A DNA stretch of 64,000 nt from Bacteroides eggerthii (lineage in GTDB: Bacteria > Bacteroidota > Bacteroidia > Bacteroidales > Bacteroidaceae): contig NZ_CP102258.1 in the NCBI RefSeq assembly GCF_025146565.1, positions 2,140,001 to 2,204,000 on the forward strand. Reading direction: 5' to 3'. The position numbers and the translations under genes are program-made. Below the pieces are notes generated by a model. That model did no database searches and had not been told where the DNA came from. It saw only the letters and a program-made list of their open reading frames with translations. Shown piece by piece: positions 27,026-37,839 of this stretch (positions are counted from its first letter, which is position 1; every line of letters starts with the position of its first letter).

Positions 27026-27553
27026 TCATTCTTTCTTGCGTCTCATTACGAATAAGGCGGTGGGAAGGGCCAGCAGCGAACCGCAAAACACGTTCCATGA
27101 CACCAATTGCATGGTAATGTCTATGGGGGTGAGCGATTTCACATTGTCCAATGTCTCTTGAAATACATCGGTATAGGCTTCTATGCCGGGTACGCCGCTT
27201 TGTTTCAAGATATCAATTTGTGATTCGTAGGCATTGATGACAAATCCGTGGTCTATGAAACGGAAATAAATGTAATGTGCCATTGCCGTCAATAATGCGG
27301 CGAACATGTACATGAACACTGTGAATATCCATGCGTGCAGGAAACTGATGCTGCCGCCGCATGCTGTATTACGGTACATTCGTACGTAGTAATACCCCAT
27401 AAACGGAACGCATATCGTAAGTCCCATAAAGAGGAAAGATAAAAACGGAGTTGTCAGGCCCAAAGGGAAAAGGATGAATTTTAAAATCCAATATCCGCCC
27501 AGATAGGTGCCGAACAACATTGCATATTGCATGTAACCTTTATTTTCTGCCAT
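27026..27553 (-). CDS. DUF4199 membrane protein
   Basis: A 175-residue protein with four hydrophobic segments (about 12-30, 35-52, 72-95, 145-165) and a polar region between the third and fourth. It fits the DUF4199 family of Bacteroidota inner-membrane proteins, commonly adjacent to a family 2 glycosyltransferase as here. Function unknown. Confidence 0.82.
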   Translation of the reverse strand: MAENKGYMQYAMLFGTYLGGYWILKFILFPLGLTTPFLSFLFMGLTICVPFMGYYYVRMYRNTACGGSISFLHAWIFTVFMYMFAALLTAMAHYIYFRFIDHGFVINAYESQIDILKQSGVPGIEAYTDVFQETLDNVKSLTPIDITMQLVSWNVFCGSLLALPTALFVMRRKKE

Positions 27554-27641
27554 TTTTCTTAGAAATATGGCGCAAAGTTATAAATAATATTGGTTGTAGA
27601 CCCTGTATTCTTGTTAAAGTTGAAAAAAGTTAGGGCAAGGT

Positions 27642-27672
27642 ATTGCGGATTTAAAAATTTTATCTACCTTTG
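27642..27672 (+). promoter_or_regulatory. Promoter of the SRP RNA / tRNA-Thr transcript
   Basis: TACCTTTG at 27665-27672 with ATTG at 27642-27645, 19 bp upstream. It sits about 10 bases before the predicted SRP RNA 5' end. Confidence 0.75.
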
Positions 27673-27683
27673 CACTCGCAAAA

Positions 27684-27781
27684 CGGGTAAGTCCTATACG
27701 GCCAGCTCCCTTCGAATCCTCCAGGGCTTGATCGCAGCAAAGGTAGTTGGTTGTAGCGGCGCGATGTAGATAGCTTACCCA
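27684..27781 (+). ncRNA. ffs: Signal recognition particle RNA, small bacterial (4.5S) type
   Basis: A roughly 98-nt hairpin RNA. The terminal stem pairs GGGTAAG (27685-27691) with CTTACCC (27774-27780). Further stems pair CTATAC with GATGTAG and CCAGCT with AGTTGG. The apical part CCAGGGCTTGATCGCAGCAAAGGTAG follows the SRP domain IV pattern, with the asymmetric GCAGCA side that binds Ffh. It has its own promoter and ends 3 nt before tRNA-Thr, so the 3' end may be made by processing at the tRNA 5' end. Confidence 0.82.
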
Positions 27782-27784
27782 CCC

Positions 27785-27858
27785 GCCTCTTTAGCTCAGT
27801 TGGCCAGAGCACGTGATTTGTAATCTCGGGGTCGTTGGTTCGAATCCGACAAGAGGCT
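27785..27858 (+). tRNA. tRNA-Thr (anticodon UGU)
   Basis: 74 nt. The acceptor pairs GCCTCTT (27785-27791) with AAGAGGC (27851-27857), with U as discriminator. The D arm is AGCTCAGTTGGCCAGAGC, the anticodon loop TTTGTAA, and the T arm has GGTTCGAATCC. The anticodon stem has one T-T mismatch. CCA is not encoded. Confidence 0.95.
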
Positions 27859-27859
27859 C

Positions 27860-27903
27860 AAAAAGAAAAGAGATGTATCAGCCGATACATCTCTTTTCTT
27901 TTT
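27860..27903. terminator. Bidirectional terminator between tRNA-Thr and eno
   Basis: Perfect 20-bp arms (27860-27879 and 27884-27903) with a 4-nt loop AGCC. A/T-rich stem bases give U-runs in both directions. Confidence 0.92.
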
Positions 27904-27919
27904 TATATCTCATTGCTCA

Positions 27920-29230
<1,311 letters not shown>

Positions 29231-29290
29231 CTATGAACAATAACAAACGAAGGTGGAAAATGGTTCGGACTTTCCCTTATGACTGTGATT

Positions 29291-29668
29291 TTAAAAAGTT
29301 CGCCCTACGATGCTTCCGCCCAATGCTGCGAATATGCCCAGCAGGATACTTAATAGAGTATATGTGGCGAACAGTCCGTAGAATCCTTGTTTCATCAGGA
29401 TCAATCCGTCATTGGAGAATGTGGAAAAGGTGGTGAAGCCGCCGCACAATCCGGTGGTCAGCAACATGCGTACTTCCGTAGATAGGTTGAAACGTGCGGA
29501 CAAGGCATAGAACAGCCCTATCAGAAAACTTCCGGTTATGTTGACGGCAAACGTGGCCCAGGGAAAGGAGTAGGGCACTATCCGTTCGTGAAGGGCCATT
29601 TGTACGCAATAGCGTAATAGGCTGCCGGTGCCGCCGCCCAGGAATACGGCTATCAGTATTTTAGTCAT
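29291..29668 (-). CDS. crcB: Fluoride ion channel CrcB/Fluc
   Basis: Exports fluoride as an antiparallel dimer. The start at 29668 (MTKILIAVFLGGGTGSLLRY) matches the family; the longer ORF includes the promoter. The 125-residue protein has four hydrophobic helices and motifs GGGTGSLLRY, the pore-lining GSFLIGLFYAL, and GFCGGFTTFSTFS as TGLCGGFTTFSTFSND. No fluoride riboswitch was recognised upstream. Confidence 0.95.
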   Translation of the reverse strand: MTKILIAVFLGGGTGSLLRYCVQMALHERIVPYSFPWATFAVNITGSFLIGLFYALSARFNLSTEVRMLLTTGLCGGFTTFSTFSNDGLILMKQGFYGLFATYTLLSILLGIFAALGGSIVGRTF

Positions 29669-29702
29669 GATGCTTGTTTTTTTTGAGTATGTTTCAGGTT
29701 GC

Positions 29703-29710
29703 AAAGGTAA
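29703..29710 (-). promoter_or_regulatory. -7 box of crcB
   Basis: TACCTTTG on the minus strand, 35 bases before the crcB ATG. The iteron-like repeats begin about 52 bp further upstream. Confidence 0.65.
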
Positions 29711-29761
29711 TGAAGGCAGGGGAATTTCAACCAATCTTCGGGTGGGTTTTATGGGGTGGAT

Positions 29762-29849
29762 GGAGATTTACTAAAACGTTGGGGGAGATTTAGTAAATCA
29801 TTGCCGGAGATTTAGTAAATCGTCGGAGGGGTTTGAGTAAGCAGATAAA
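29762..29849. repeat. 22-bp tandem repeat array (iteron-like)
   Basis: Units start at 29762, 29784 and 29806, exactly 22 bp apart; a degenerate fourth starts at 29828. Units two and three share GGAGATTTAGTAAATC, whose core GATTTAGTAAATC is a 13-bp palindrome with a central odd base; unit one is a variant. The 22-bp period is close to two helical turns, so binding proteins would line up on one DNA face. Confidence 0.85.
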
Positions 29850-29933
29850 GAGAGGGCCGGGCAGGCGGTGTATTCGTTGGGTGAATACAGCCGGTTCCGG
29901 CTGTAAACCGAACCTGAGGGTTTAAGCGCTTAA

Positions 29934-30113
29934 TTGTAGAGAGCATATCAGAGTCGGGCATTGATAATCTGTGATTTATCAGTCCGGATTGTAGAGATTG
30001 CCCCTGTTTCTTTCAAATTCCTTTCCCGCCTGATTTTTACTGTTGTAGAGATGCCTTTTTATTAACTGTTTGCTGTTTAGGTGTTTACGCAAAATGGTTG
30101 TAGATGCCCTTTC
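29934..30113. repeat. Motif TTGTAGAnnGCC repeated with 54-55 bp period
   Basis: Copies start at 29934, 29989, 30043 and 30098. Each begins TTGTAGA, three continue TTGTAGAGA, and most run into GCC. The DNA between the copies is not conserved, so this is a spaced motif array rather than a simple tandem duplication. The period is about five helical turns. The last copy lies just before the HU-like gene promoter. Confidence 0.7.
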
Positions 30114-30114
30114 C

Positions 30115-30145
30115 TTGTGTTTCCGTCATTCTCCCCCTAACTTTG
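30115..30145 (+). promoter_or_regulatory. Promoter of the HU-like gene
   Basis: TTGT at 30115-30118 and TAACTTTG at 30138-30145, 19 bp apart. This leaves a leader of about 120 nt before the ATG at 30274. Confidence 0.7.
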
Positions 30146-30273
30146 CAACATCGGATTTGAGAAACAAATGCAGAACTGTTGAGGCCTCGCAGTGAACTTT
30201 CGCTTCTTGAAAAAGATAAAGGGCTCCGGCCTGTTACATTATTATATAATAACCTTTTAAAACATTAAAAATT

Positions 30274-30756
30274 ATGGGACTTCAGTATGTAGTAGCTAAA
30301 CGTGTATTCGGTTTCGACAAGGATAAAAATGTGAAGTATGTAGCCAAATCCGTAGGGTCAGGCGAGTTAGGCACTGATAAATTGTGTGCCAAAGTGAGCC
30401 GTATCCTCGGTATCCACAGGAAAACGGTGGATTTGGTGGCTGCCGGTCTTGTAGACATCATGTCGGAAGAAATAGAGGACGGAAAGACTGTCCGTTTAGG
30501 AGATTTCGGGCTTTTCCGCCCTTCTTTTGTGGGAAAATGCGCTGATACGCAAGAGGGGGTGACGGCAAGCAATATTGTGCGTAAGCGTATTCTCTTCTTT
30601 CCGGGAAAGGCCTTCAGCGCGATGCTGGACAAGATGAGCGTCACCCGGATGGCAATGCCCGATACGGATTATACCGACGGCAGCCAGGGCAATGAAGGCA
30701 AGCCTGAAAATCCGGATATATCCGGTGGAGGTGAAGAAGAGGATCCTTTGGGATAA
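30274..30756 (+). CDS. HU-like (HU-HIG type) DNA-binding protein
   Basis: A 160-residue protein related to HU/IHF. The HU fold spans about residues 30-110: ELGTDKLCAKVSRILGIHRKTVDLVAAGLVDIMSEEIEDGKTVRLGDFGLF forms the helical body, followed by the arm region. An unusual N-terminal extension (MGLQYVVAKRVFGFDKDK) and an acidic, Gly-rich tail (GGGEEEDPLG) set it apart from the 90-residue housekeeping HU. Such proteins are numerous in Bacteroides, often by capsule or cell-surface loci; the target here is unknown. It has a long repeat-rich upstream region. Confidence 0.85.
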   Translation: MGLQYVVAKRVFGFDKDKNVKYVAKSVGSGELGTDKLCAKVSRILGIHRKTVDLVAAGLVDIMSEEIEDGKTVRLGDFGLFRPSFVGKCADTQEGVTASNIVRKRILFFPGKAFSAMLDKMSVTRMAMPDTDYTDGSQGNEGKPENPDISGGGEEEDPLG

Positions 30757-30792
30757 AGCCGAATCCTCCGAACCGGTAAGAAGATGAAGATG

Positions 30793-30822
30793 AGAATGAA
30801 GGGCAGTGGTGTCCTTCATTCT
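30793..30822 (+). terminator. Hairpin after the HU-like gene
   Basis: Perfect 10-bp arms (30793-30802 and 30813-30822). There is no strong T-run, so termination is only probable. Confidence 0.55.
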
Positions 30823-30892
30823 TATGCAAACGTTTTCTGACAAATTATCCGGATTTTATGCGATTGCTTCCTATATAATTCCTTATCCTGCT

Positions 30893-30900
30893 TATATTTG
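30893..30900 (+). promoter_or_regulatory. -7 box of the GH97 gene
   Basis: TATATTTG, 31 bases before the ATG at 30931; no clear TTTG at -33. Confidence 0.5.
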
Positions 30901-30915
30901 TGGCACGATAACTAA

Positions 30916-33093
<2,178 letters not shown>

Positions 33094-33129
33094 TTAAGGT
33101 AAAAAGAGTTTCCGATTAGGCATTAGTTG

Positions 33130-33168
33130 GCTCCCTGCCGGATTTGAAGTCCGGCAGGGAGCTTTTTT
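33130..33168 (+). terminator. Terminator after the GH97 gene
   Basis: Perfect 13-bp GC-rich arms (33130-33142 and 33150-33162), 7-nt loop, then T6. Confidence 0.95.
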
Positions 33169-33323
33169 ATAAACTTCACTTATCCGTCCGAGGTGCTTAC
33201 ACCTTTGATTGCAAACTGAGTTATTCTTCTTGTTTGCTCTTCCTGCATCGGGCTTGCCTGCGAAAATAAGTTTTTTTAGAAATTGTATTGGCAGAATATG
33301 GCGCTAACAAAGAAACTTCTTTG

Positions 33324-33331
33324 TACCTTTG
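33324..33331 (+). promoter_or_regulatory. -7 box of the PurF-like gene
   Basis: TACCTTTG, 37 bases before the ATG. A small perfect inverted repeat (CAAAGAA/TTCTTTG) lies just upstream and overlaps the spacer. Confidence 0.65.
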
Positions 33332-33368
33332 CACACGTTAATAAAATAACTAATAACACAAGGAACTT

Positions 33369-34778
33369 ATGGGAGGTTTTTTCGGAACAGTCGCCAAAGC
33401 AAGTTGCGTGGCAGATCTGTTTTACGGTACGGATTATAATTCGCATTTAGGGACAAAACGTGGTGGCTTGGCTACTTACGATCAGGAAGAAGCGGTGTTT
33501 AAGCGCTCTATTCACAATCTGGAAAGTACCTATTTCCGAACGAAGTTTGAAGATGAATTGGACAAATTCAAAGGAAATTCCGGCATTGGAATCATCAGCG
33601 ACACAGATCCTCAACCTCTCATCTTAAATTCCCACCTCGGTCGTTTTGCCATTGTAACGGTTGCCAAGATTGTGAATCTGCAAGAACTGGAAGCCCAACT
33701 TCTGGAACAAAATATGCACTTCGCCGAATTGAGCTCCGGCAAAACCAATCAGACAGAACTTATAGCCCTGCTCCTGATACAAGGCAGAAACTTTGTGGAG
33801 GGCATCGAAAATGTATATAAGCATATCAAGGGTTCGTGCTCCATGCTGCTGCTTACGGAAGACGGCATTATTGCCGCCCGCGACCATTGGGGGCGTACTC
33901 CGGTCGTTATTGGTAAGAAAGACGGAGCTTATGCCGCAACAAGCGAGTCGAGCAGTTTTCCGAACTTGGGTTACGAGATAGACCGCTATTTGGGACCGGG
34001 AGAGATTGTCCGTCTGCATGCCGATAGGGTGGAGCAAATGCGCAAGCCCAATGAAGGAATGCAGATATGTTCTTTCCTGTGGGTTTATTACGGTTTTCCT
34101 ACTTCGTGCTATGAGGGCAAGAATGTGGAGGAAGTGCGCTTTTCCTCCGGTCTGAAAATGGGACAGACCGATACCTCGGAGGTGGATTGTACTTGTGGAA
34201 TTCCTGACTCCGGTGTGGGCATGGCGCTGGGATATGCCGAAGGAAAAGGTGTTCCCTATCATCGGGCCATTTCGAAATACACGCCTACATGGCCTCGCAG
34301 CTTTACTCCCAGCAGGCAGGAGTTGCGCTCACTGGTGGCGAAGATGAAGCTCATCCCTAATAGGGCTATGCTGGAAGGTAAGCGCTTGCTGTTCTGTGAC
34401 GATTCCATTGTGCGTGGAACCCAGTTGCGCGATAATGTAAAGGTGCTTTACGAGTATGGAGCCAAAGAAGTCCACATACGCATCGCTTGTCCACCGTTGA
34501 TATACAGTTGTCCGTTTGTAGGTTTCACTGCATCCAAAGGCGATTTGGAATTAATAACCCGTCGTGTCATCAAGGAACTGGAAGGGGATGAAAATAAGAA
34601 TCTTGAGAAGTATGCCACTACCGGTTCGCCGGAGTATGAGAGAATGGTAGAGGTTATTCGCGAACGTTTCGGGCTTTCTTCCCTAAAATTCAATACTTTG
34701 GAAACATTGGTGGAAGCCATCGGACTTCCTAAGTGTAAACTGTGCACCCATTGTTTTGACGGTAGCAGTCATTTCTGA
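33369..34778 (+). CDS. PurF-like amidophosphoribosyltransferase lacking the N-terminal nucleophile Cys
   Basis: A 469-residue protein with the PurF layout: N-terminal glutamine amidotransferase-like domain (about 1-230) and a type I phosphoribosyltransferase domain (about 250-440) with the PRPP loop LLFCDDSIVRGTQ. In true PurF a cysteine directly after the initiator Met is the glutaminase nucleophile; here the N-terminus is MGGFFGT, so that residue is Gly. RGGLA, the Arg/Gly loop and HLGRFAIV are kept. The C-terminus has CKLCTHCF. It may use free ammonia or a partner glutaminase, or have another role. Transcribed alone. The divergence is visible; the functional result is inferred. Confidence 0.85.
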   Translation: MGGFFGTVAKASCVADLFYGTDYNSHLGTKRGGLATYDQEEAVFKRSIHNLESTYFRTKFEDELDKFKGNSGIGIISDTDPQPLILNSHLGRFAIVTVAKIVNLQELEAQLLEQNMHFAELSSGKTNQTELIALLLIQGRNFVEGIENVYKHIKGSCSMLLLTEDGIIAARDHWGRTPVVIGKKDGAYAATSESSSFPNLGYEIDRYLGPGEIVRLHADRVEQMRKPNEGMQICSFLWVYYGFPTSCYEGKNVEEVRFSSGLKMGQTDTSEVDCTCGIPDSGVGMALGYAEGKGVPYHRAISKYTPTWPRSFTPSRQELRSLVAKMKLIPNRAMLEGKRLLFCDDSIVRGTQLRDNVKVLYEYGAKEVHIRIACPPLIYSCPFVGFTASKGDLELITRRVIKELEGDENKNLEKYATTGSPEYERMVEVIRERFGLSSLKFNTLETLVEAIGLPKCKLCTHCFDGSSHF

Positions 34779-34809
34779 TTGACAAATTGCTGCTGAAGAA
34801 TAAAAAAGA

Positions 34810-34846
34810 GGCGTGAATTGCTTGGCAGTTCACGCCCCTTTTTTTA
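34810..34846 (+). terminator. Terminator after the PurF-like gene
   Basis: 8-bp arms (34810-34817 and 34829-34836) extended by A/T pairs, followed by a T-run. Confidence 0.9.
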
Positions 34847-34861
34847 ACTTTACGGCAGTAA

Positions 34862-34999
34862 AATAGTGATTAGGGTTTAGTGATAAGTGATTAATGCCGT
34901 TCGGATAAAGAAGGAGGGCGCGGTTGTTGTCTACGGACCGTTAATCGTTCATCACTGATCGCTAACCCCTAATCATTAATCACTAACAGCTAATCACTA
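34862..34999. repeat. Repeated TAGTGATTA / TAATCACTA units
   Basis: The left part (34862-34894) holds AGTGATTAGGGTTTAGTGATAAGTGATTAA-type units, and the right part (about 34941-34999) holds their complements such as TAATCACTA. They form an imperfect inverted arrangement just before pepT. No function assigned; the repeats could fold in the leader RNA. Confidence 0.55.
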
Positions 35000-35004
35000 T
35001 CATC

Positions 35005-36231
35005 ATGACTTTAGTAGAACGTTTTTTAAAGTATGTAAGTTTCGATACGCAATCGAATGAGGAGAGTGGGGTAACACCGAGTACTTCAGGGCAAATGGTG
35101 TTTGCTAAATATCTGAAGGAAGAATTGGAGGCTTTGGGCTTGGAAGAGGTCACGCTGGATGAGAACGGTTATCTGTTCGCCACCCTTCCTGCCAATACAG
35201 ATAAGTCTGTACCTGTCGTGGGGTTCATTGCCCACATGGATACAAGCCCCGATATGAGTGGTAAGGATGTCTCCCCGCGTATTGTGGAGAATTACGATGG
35301 CAAGGATATTGTTCTTTGCGAAGAGGGGAAAGTGGTCCTTTCGCCTGCCCAATTTCCCGAACTGCTCGACCACAAAGGGGAAGACCTGATTGTCACCAAC
35401 GGAAAGACCTTGCTGGGTGCTGACGATAAAGCCGGCATTGCCGAGATTGTTTCGGCGATGGTATATCTGAAAGAGCATCCCGAAATCAAGCATGGCAAAA
35501 TCCGTATCGGTTTTAATCCCGATGAGGAAATCGGTTTGGGAGCGCATAAGTTCAATGTTGAACAATTCGGCTGTGAATGGGCTTATACTATGGATGGCGG
35601 TGAAGTGGGTGAGTTGGAGTTTGAGAACTTCAATGCTGCTTCTGCCAAGATTGTTTTCAAAGGGTGCAATGTGCATCCCGGATATGCCAAACATAAGATG
35701 ATAAACTCTATCCGCGTGGCCAACCGGTTTATGTCTATGCTCCCCAGTCACGAAACACCAGAGCATACCGAGGGATATGAGGGGTTCTATCATCTCATCG
35801 GCATTACGGGAGAAGTGGAGAAAACCACTGTTGCTTACATCATTCGCGACCACGACCGGAGTCGTTTTGAAAGCCGCAAAAAGGAATTTGAACATCTTGT
35901 CCGTAAGATTAATGCGGAATATGGCGAAGGTACAGCCGTACTCGAACTGCACGACCAGTATTATAACATGCGCGAGAAGATTGAACCGGTAATGCATATC
36001 ATCGACACCGCCTTCAAAGCAATGGAAGCAGCCGGCGTGAAACCGCGTGTAAAAGCCATTCGTGGCGGTACGGACGGTGCGCAGCTGTCATTTAAGGGGC
36101 TGCCTTGTCCCAATATATTTGCCGGTGGCCTGAATTTCCATGGACGTTACGAATTCGTTCCTGTTCAGAGCATGGAGAAGGCTATGAAGGTTATTGTCAA
36201 AATAGCTGAACTTGTTGCCGCCGATAAATAA
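35005..36231 (+). CDS. pepT: Peptidase T (tripeptide aminopeptidase)
   Basis: A zinc M20 peptidase that removes the N-terminal residue of tripeptides in the cytoplasm. The 408-residue length is standard. Zinc and catalytic residues appear in HMDTSPD (metal His and Asp), GADDKAG (bridging Asp), NPDEEIG (catalytic Glu-Glu) and the [12 protein letters not shown] segment of the dimerisation domain. The C-terminal metal His lies in [11 protein letters not shown]. It overlaps no upstream gene and is followed by gcvT after 37 bp, so the two may be co-transcribed. Confidence 0.97.
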   Translation: MTLVERFLKYVSFDTQSNEESGVTPSTSGQMVFAKYLKEELEALGLEEVTLDENGYLFATLPANTDKSVPVVGFIAHMDTSPDMSGKDVSPRIVENYDGKDIVLCEEGKVVLSPAQFPELLDHKGEDLIVTNGKTLLGADDKAGIAEIVSAMVYLKEHPEIKHGKIRIGFNPDEEIGLGAHKFNVEQFGCEWAYTMDGGEVGELEFENFNAASAKIVFKGCNVHPGYAKHKMINSIRVANRFMSMLPSHETPEHTEGYEGFYHLIGITGEVEKTTVAYIIRDHDRSRFESRKKEFEHLVRKINAEYGEGTAVLELHDQYYNMREKIEPVMHIIDTAFKAMEAAGVKPRVKAIRGGTDGAQLSFKGLPCPNIFAGGLNFHGRYEFVPVQSMEKAMKVIVKIAELVAADK

Positions 36232-36268
36232 ATCTTATTTTTTAACTCATAAATCACTGACTTCTACC

Positions 36269-37357
36269 ATGAAAACCACTCCGTTTACAGAAACACATAT
36301 CTCGCTGGGGGCTAAGATGCACGAATTTGCGGGATACAATATGCCTATTGAATATTCCGGCATCATCGATGAACATCTCACTGTTTGTCAAGGTGTCGGT
36401 GTGTTCGATGTCTCCCATATGGGAGAGTTTTGGGTGAAAGGTCCGCATGCATCGGACTTTTTGCAGAAAGTGACTTCTAATAATGTGGCGGCGCTTACTC
36501 CCGGTAAGGTGCAATACACCTGTTTTCCAAACGAGGATGGAGGCATTGTGGACGACCTGCTTGTTTATCAGTATGAACCCGAGAAATACTTGTTGGTTGT
36601 CAATGCTTCCAACATAGAGAAGGACTGGAACTGGTGTGTGGCCCATAATACGGAGGGAGCTGAACTCGAAAATGCATCCGACCGCATGGCGCAGCTCGCA
36701 GTGCAAGGGCCGAAAGCTGTTGAGGCGTTGCAGAAGTTGACGCCTATCAATCTTTCCGAGCTTCCGTACTATACTTTTACGCATGGTGAGTTTGCAGGAG
36801 AACCGGATGTCATTATTTCCAATACCGGCTATACCGGTGCGGGTGGTTTTGAACTTTATTTTTATCCGGAAGTAGCCATGAAGATATGGAATGCTGTGTT
36901 TGAAGCAGGTGCTGAGTTTGGTATCAAGCCTATCGGCTTGGGAGCTCGTGATACGCTTCGTCTTGAAATGGGATTCTGCTTGTATGGAAATGATCTGGAT
37001 GATACGACCTCGCCTATCGAAGCCGGATTGGGGTGGATTACCAAATTTGTAGAGGGTAAGAACTTCATCAATCGTCCGATGCTGGAGAAGCAGAAAACGG
37101 AAGGTACGGTACGTAAGCTGGTAGGCTTTGAGATGATAGACCGCGGTATCCCCCGTCATGGTTATGAATTGCAGAGCATGGAGGGCGCCCCCATTGGCGT
37201 GGTTACTTCGGGCACGATGTCACCCACGCGTAAGGTTGGTATAGGAATGGGGTATGTAAAGCCTGAATATAGTAAGATAGGTACGGAAATTTGTATTGAC
37301 ATGCGCGGACGCAAGCTGAAAGCAGTGGTGGTTAAGCCGCCGTTCCGTAAAGGCTGA
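36269..37357 (+). CDS. gcvT: Aminomethyltransferase, glycine cleavage T protein
   Basis: Transfers the methylene group from the aminomethyl-lipoyl H protein to tetrahydrofolate, releasing ammonia. The start at 36269 ([17 protein letters not shown]) gives the usual 362 residues; an upstream ATG at 36212 inside pepT adds 19 atypical residues. Motifs include [11 protein letters not shown], the tetrahydrofolate-site [36 protein letters not shown] and a C-terminal barrel with GTMSPT. The P and H proteins are not in this window. Confidence 0.96.
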   Translation: MKTTPFTETHISLGAKMHEFAGYNMPIEYSGIIDEHLTVCQGVGVFDVSHMGEFWVKGPHASDFLQKVTSNNVAALTPGKVQYTCFPNEDGGIVDDLLVYQYEPEKYLLVVNASNIEKDWNWCVAHNTEGAELENASDRMAQLAVQGPKAVEALQKLTPINLSELPYYTFTHGEFAGEPDVIISNTGYTGAGGFELYFYPEVAMKIWNAVFEAGAEFGIKPIGLGARDTLRLEMGFCLYGNDLDDTTSPIEAGLGWITKFVEGKNFINRPMLEKQKTEGTVRKLVGFEMIDRGIPRHGYELQSMEGAPIGVVTSGTMSPTRKVGIGMGYVKPEYSKIGTEICIDMRGRKLKAVVVKPPFRKG

Positions 37358-37370
37358 TAAAGAAGTAACA

Positions 37371-37403
37371 AAAAAAGGGAATCTGATATAGATTCCCTTT
37401 TTT
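37371..37403. terminator. Bidirectional terminator between gcvT and rpmE2
   Basis: Perfect 14-bp arms (37371-37384 and 37390-37403), 5-nt loop; A6/T6 flanks give U-runs both ways. Confidence 0.95.
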
Positions 37404-37421
37404 CTGCTTAAAAAAAACAGA

Positions 37422-37673
37422 TTATTTCTTGCGATTACCGTAACGGCTCATGAACTTATCAACACGACCGGCTGTGTCAACCAACTTAGACTTACCTGTA
37501 TAGAACGGGTGAGAAGTGCTGGAGATTTCCAGTTTTACCAACGGATAAGTTTCGCCTTCGAACTCGATAGTCTCTTTGGTATTTACTGTAGAACGAGACA
37601 AGAACACGTCACCGTTTGACATATCTTTAAATACTACCGGACGGTAATTTTCAGGATGAATACCTTTTTTCAT
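37422..37673 (-). CDS. rpmE2: 50S ribosomal protein L31, type B
   Basis: An 83-residue ribosomal protein. It starts [15 protein letters not shown] and has the family core [21 protein letters not shown]. It lacks the CxxC zinc-binding cysteines of type A L31, so it is the zinc-independent form; in many bacteria the two forms swap with zinc supply, but no Zur box could be identified here. The leader has a small hairpin (TTACTA/TGGTAA near 37705-37720). Confidence 0.97.
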   Translation of the reverse strand: MKKGIHPENYRPVVFKDMSNGDVFLSRSTVNTKETIEFEGETYPLVKLEISSTSHPFYTGKSKLVDTAGRVDKFMSRYGNRKK

Positions 37674-37747
37674 TTCGATATTTGTTTTTTAATTTATATT
37701 CTGTTACTATTTTGGTAATAAATAGTGTAATGGTCTTTTTCAGAGCG

Positions 37748-37755
37748 CAAAGATA
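37748..37755 (-). promoter_or_regulatory. -7 box of rpmE2
   Basis: TATCTTTG on the minus strand, about 75 bases before the ATG at 37673. Confidence 0.6.
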
Positions 37756-37794
37756 ATGCTTTTCTATGAAATGAAAAAGGTTTTTGAAAAAAAA

Positions 37795-37822
37795 ATCAGG
37801 AAGTTACCCGGAACTTCCTGAT
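37795..37822 (-). terminator. Terminator after the BACON lipoprotein gene
   Basis: Perfect 11-bp arms (37795-37805 and 37812-37822) around a 6-nt loop; on minus it is followed by a long T-run. Confidence 0.93.
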
Positions 37823-37839
37823 TTAAAGAGAGAGTCTTT

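Noticed and set aside
29762..30113. CRISPR array
   Set aside because: Repeats are too short or spacers too irregular in content, there is no leader, and no cas gene is in the window.
35086..35997. Long minus-strand ORFs inside pepT, gcvT (36254-37159) and purF-like (33624-34262)
   Set aside because: All are fully covered by well-supported genes on the other strand and show composition typical of shadow frames.
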